From positions 124,001-188,000 of the forward strand of contig NZ_JACJTU010000002.1 in NCBI RefSeq assembly GCF_014698835.1: a DNA stretch of 64,000 bases. The letters run 5' to 3'. Below are positions 62,501 through 64,000 of this stretch, piece after piece. The translations under genes and the position numbers were made by a program. The first letter of the stretch is position 1. Every line of letters starts with the position of its first letter. Below the pieces are notes generated by a model, which was not told the origin of the DNA, made no database searches, and saw nothing but the letters and a program-made list of their open reading frames with translations. Source of the stretch: Nostoc paludosum FACHB-159. Its GTDB lineage: Bacteria > Cyanobacteriota > Cyanobacteriia > Cyanobacteriales > Nostocaceae.

Positions 62501-64000
62501 TTTAGCTTTTTGCTCGACTACGCCAGCCCATTGCTGCATCTGCTCAAAACTACCACTCAAATAGGCTACCTCTGCGGCTCCTTCATATAAGCTTACAGTT
62601 AAGGTATATTCAGTTTGCCAAGAGTCTATATTTAAAAGTTCTATCCCAGTTGTTAAGTATTTCAGAGCAGCTTCATAAGCTGTAGAGGCTTTAGCTTTTT
62701 GTCCAGCAATTAAATTTAATCGTGCTAATTCAGTTTTTTGACATTGCTCTCTCAGGTTAACAATACCTACATTCAACTGATTTACAATATCAAAAATGTT
62801 TGCTTCTATTTCCTCCTGGGGTATATTTTTTAGCAGTAATTGACCGATTTTTAAATGAGTCGATTTTTTAAGTTCCTCTGGAATCAACGAATATGCCGCT
62901 TGCTGTACCCTGTCATGTAAAAACTTATAACCCACTCGTGAAGTATCAAAATTTAAATTTACCGCTTCTTCTTGATTAAAAACTAAAGGAATACGGTAAG
63001 CTTCACTTAAAGGCAGAATTAATCCTGCTTGCAAAGCCGAGTGTAAATCATTGGCTGTCACAGAAGGTGACTTTTCATTGACTATCGATAAAATATCTAA
63101 ACTAAATCTATCACCCACACAAGCTGCTAATTTTAATACATGTTGGGTTACCTGAGGCAGCTTTTCAACGCGGCTGGCAACGAGTTCTACGACATTTTTG
63201 TCAGTAATGCCAATTGCTTGAATTTCCTCTAAATTCCACTGCCATTGACCTTTAAAAAAGTCAAATTTTAATAGTTTTTCTTGATAAAGAACCTGAATTA
63301 ATTGTGTAATGAAAAAAGGATTACCTCCGGTTTTATTGTAAATCAACTCAGCTAGTTGGATAATTTGCTGATTCAAAACTTTGGTTTCTGTTTCTTGGAG
63401 AGTTTCATAAATTAGTTGAGTTACATTTCCTAAGTTTAAAGGTTGCAACACCAGATTATTAACAACTGTGCCGCTATTCTGAATTTCTTCTATTTTTTGG
63501 ATTAATGGATGTGCCGGAGTAACTTCATTATCTCTATATGCCCCAATAAACAAGAGATGTTGACTGTCTCTGTCAGTTATCAGCAGTTGAATTAAATTTA
63601 AGGTTGCTGAATCTGCCCATTGTAAATCGTCTAAAAAGATGACTAATGGATGTTCCTTTTTAGTGAAAACTTGGATAAATTCCTTAAAAACACGATTGAA
63701 GCGATTTTGCGATTCTGTTGCCCCGATTTGAGCAATTTCCGGCTGTGTACCAATGATTAATTCTACTTCTGGAATTACGTCAGTAATAACTTTTCCATTG
63801 GTTCCTAAAGCTGATAATATTTTCTGACGCCATAATTCTATTTTTTCATTATTTTCTGTGAGTAAATAACGCATTAAATAAGCAAAAGCTTGAATTAAAG
63901 ACGCATAAGGTATATTACGTTTTAATTGGTCAAACTTTCCAGAAATAAAATAACCTTGTCTGCGAGTAATGGGTTTATTAACTTCGTTGACTAAAACTGA
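59594..64000 (-). CDS. AAA/TPR-GAF sensor histidine kinase of the Ser/Thr-kinase-HK fusion type, 5' part missing
   Basis: The frame is open to the right edge, upstream of the Met at 63874 (VNEVNKPITRRQGYFISGKF is encoded there), so the gene begins outside the window. Visible parts: an ORC/MalT-like AAA_16 ATPase (VIFLDDLQWADSATLNLIQL is its Walker B region), a long helical repeat region, a GAF domain (about residues 940-1090 from 63874), a coiled coil, HisKA-like H-box (LVAGVAHEINNPIAFITG) and HATPase (N-box VFMNILANAIDAL, G2 GKGTGLGLSIS). The G1 box reads FRDNAKGMP, with Ala in place of the first Gly. In cyanobacteria this architecture usually follows an N-terminal Ser/Thr kinase (established knowledge). 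Confidence 0.9.
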   Translation of the reverse strand, partial: SVLVNEVNKPITRRQGYFISGKFDQLKRNIPYASLIQAFAYLMRYLLTENNEKIELWRQKILSALGTNGKVITDVIPEVELIIGTQPEIAQIGATESQNRFNRVFKEFIQVFTKKEHPLVIFLDDLQWADSATLNLIQLLITDRDSQHLLFIGAYRDNEVTPAHPLIQKIEEIQNSGTVVNNLVLQPLNLGNVTQLIYETLQETETKVLNQQIIQLAELIYNKTGGNPFFITQLIQVLYQEKLLKFDFFKGQWQWNLEEIQAIGITDKNVVELVASRVEKLPQVTQHVLKLAACVGDRFSLDILSIVNEKSPSVTANDLHSALQAGLILPLSEAYRIPLVFNQEEAVNLNFDTSRVGYKFLHDRVQQAAYSLIPEELKKSTHLKIGQLLLKNIPQEEIEANIFDIVNQLNVGIVNLREQCQKTELARLNLIAGQKAKASTAYEAALKYLTTGIELLNIDSWQTEYTLTVSLYEGAAEVAYLSGSFEQMQQWAGVVEQKAKILLDKVKVYEVQIIASIIQSKQIEAIKIAVSTLGLLGISFPEEPTSVDIQQGIDEIAADLKGKVIADLIDLPLMTEPNKIAAMRILMGVLPAAFQTAPAMMPIIVCKMVNLSLKYGNTAVSAYGYSLYGLLLCGVQGEIDSGYEFGKLASSLVSQFNAQELKAKILTVVSAHVMHWREHVKETLISSMAGYSSGLETGDLEYAGYCGYIYPYHSFWLGKELSTLEKEFLAYCDSLKKIKQQVALTWNLVYLQTILNLQGSYENVDCLIGEAYNEQNMLPIHQQLNDLYTINHLFVNKLMLSYLFGEYFKAVENAAIAENSLGGVTGLFVVPLFYFYDSLAHLAIYHTAKESEQQAILEKVAANQQKMKLWATHAPTNHLHRFYLVEAERYQVLGQKLEAMDYYENSITTSSENGFLQEEALAYELAGKFYQSLGKQLISQTYITKAYYAYIRWGAIAKVKHLELQYPFLVGQTTNVETSISKLDKIQLTTTTTTNSSLSDFLDFNAFIKFSQAITNEIVLENLLSKLIKILLENAAAHKVSLLLLKDNQLYIEASGNTTENIVTVLQSIPVEHSQDLPLTVINYVLRTQQYLVLNDAVIAEPFNLDIYIQESKTKSIFCLPIIYQSHLTGIIYLENKLSSGAFIPERVEVLKVLVSQMAIAIENARLYTREQEKSKQLQQSIQDLQQAQLQLIQGEKMSSLGNLVAGVAHEINNPIAFITGSIAHAKDTVKDLIDYLQLYRAKFPHPGVEIEEKGEEIDIDFVLTDLPKMIDGMTVGTQRIRNISTSLRTFSRADTTSKVLANIHEGIDSTLMILQHRLKADHNRPAIQIIKNYGDIPLVKCYLGQLNQVFMNILANAIDALEEANIGRDFIDIQDNYPNIITIFTHLSEDKENVLIKFRDNAKGMPAEVKACIFENLFTTKCVGKGTGLGLSISRQIIVENHAGNLICESALGEGTEFIISIPICGE

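Overview
The window looks like chromosomal DNA of a filamentous, probably heterocyst-forming cyanobacterium of the Nostoc/Anabaena group. The evidence is frequent GCGATCGC octamers in and between genes, many heptameric tandem repeats (TATTGCC, TAATTCG, GGGGACT and CTGCCTC types), nested palindromic intergenic repeats, very large PAS/GAF hybrid histidine kinases, and cyanobacterial families such as an OmpR-Hpt-GGDEF regulator, a Ser/Thr-kinase-type AAA/GAF histidine kinase and an RTX protein with a cyanobacterial N-terminal domain. The species assignment is inference. No rRNA, tRNA, integrase or intact transposase was recognised.

Layout. 1-1.3 kb: 3' end of an alpha/beta hydrolase, a structured intergenic stretch that may be RNA, and a small VOC protein. 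1.6-8.4 kb: organosulfur region with an orphan SsuA-like lipoprotein (+), an RRM RNA-binding protein, then a leftward cluster of dienelactone hydrolase, SsuA, SsuD and an NtaA/DszA-type flavin monooxygenase. No ssuB or ssuC is present. 8.8-14.7 kb: GT-C glycosyltransferase, GNAT, DUF3131 protein, [2Fe-2S] ferredoxin, aldo/keto reductase. 14.9-18.6 kb: a tight two-gene unit (heme-oxygenase-fold CADD-like enzyme plus a wHTH/DUF5919-like protein), a TIGR04222/GRDP-like membrane protein and a TPMT-like methyltransferase. 19-20.3 kb: selenium-binding protein/methanethiol oxidase. 20.7-24.3 kb: multi-PAS hybrid kinase. 24.6-28 kb: drug-efflux operon (ABC ATPase, ABC-2 permease, MarR, MFS) with a palindromic operator candidate. 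28.4-39.6 kb: FHA-PAS-GAF-GGDEF-EAL protein, a TpsB/ShlB outer-membrane protein, and a hybrid kinase translationally coupled to a REC-GGDEF cyclase. 40.3-44 kb: two small unknown proteins, an orphan CIRCE element, and an M14 carboxypeptidase. 44.2-49.1 kb: 1633-aa RTX protein with recent internal duplications. 49.4-58.3 kb: GNAT, REC-wHTH-Hpt-REC-REC-GGDEF regulator, and a giant PAS/GAF hybrid kinase. 58.5-64 kb: SnoaL-like secreted protein and the C-terminal part of an AAA-GAF histidine kinase that runs off the window.

The organosulfur genes probably scavenge sulfonate sulfur using reduced flavin. The signalling genes form several phosphorelay and c-di-GMP modules. The most unusual observations are: heptamer-repeat DNA carried in frame at the same loop of two histidine-kinase ATPase domains and in a response-regulator linker; the uncharacterised CADD-like/wHTH pair; perfect 102-bp repeats at two distant sites; two TIR elements with the same nested core; an orphan CIRCE site; and 486-bp tandem duplications in the RTX gene.
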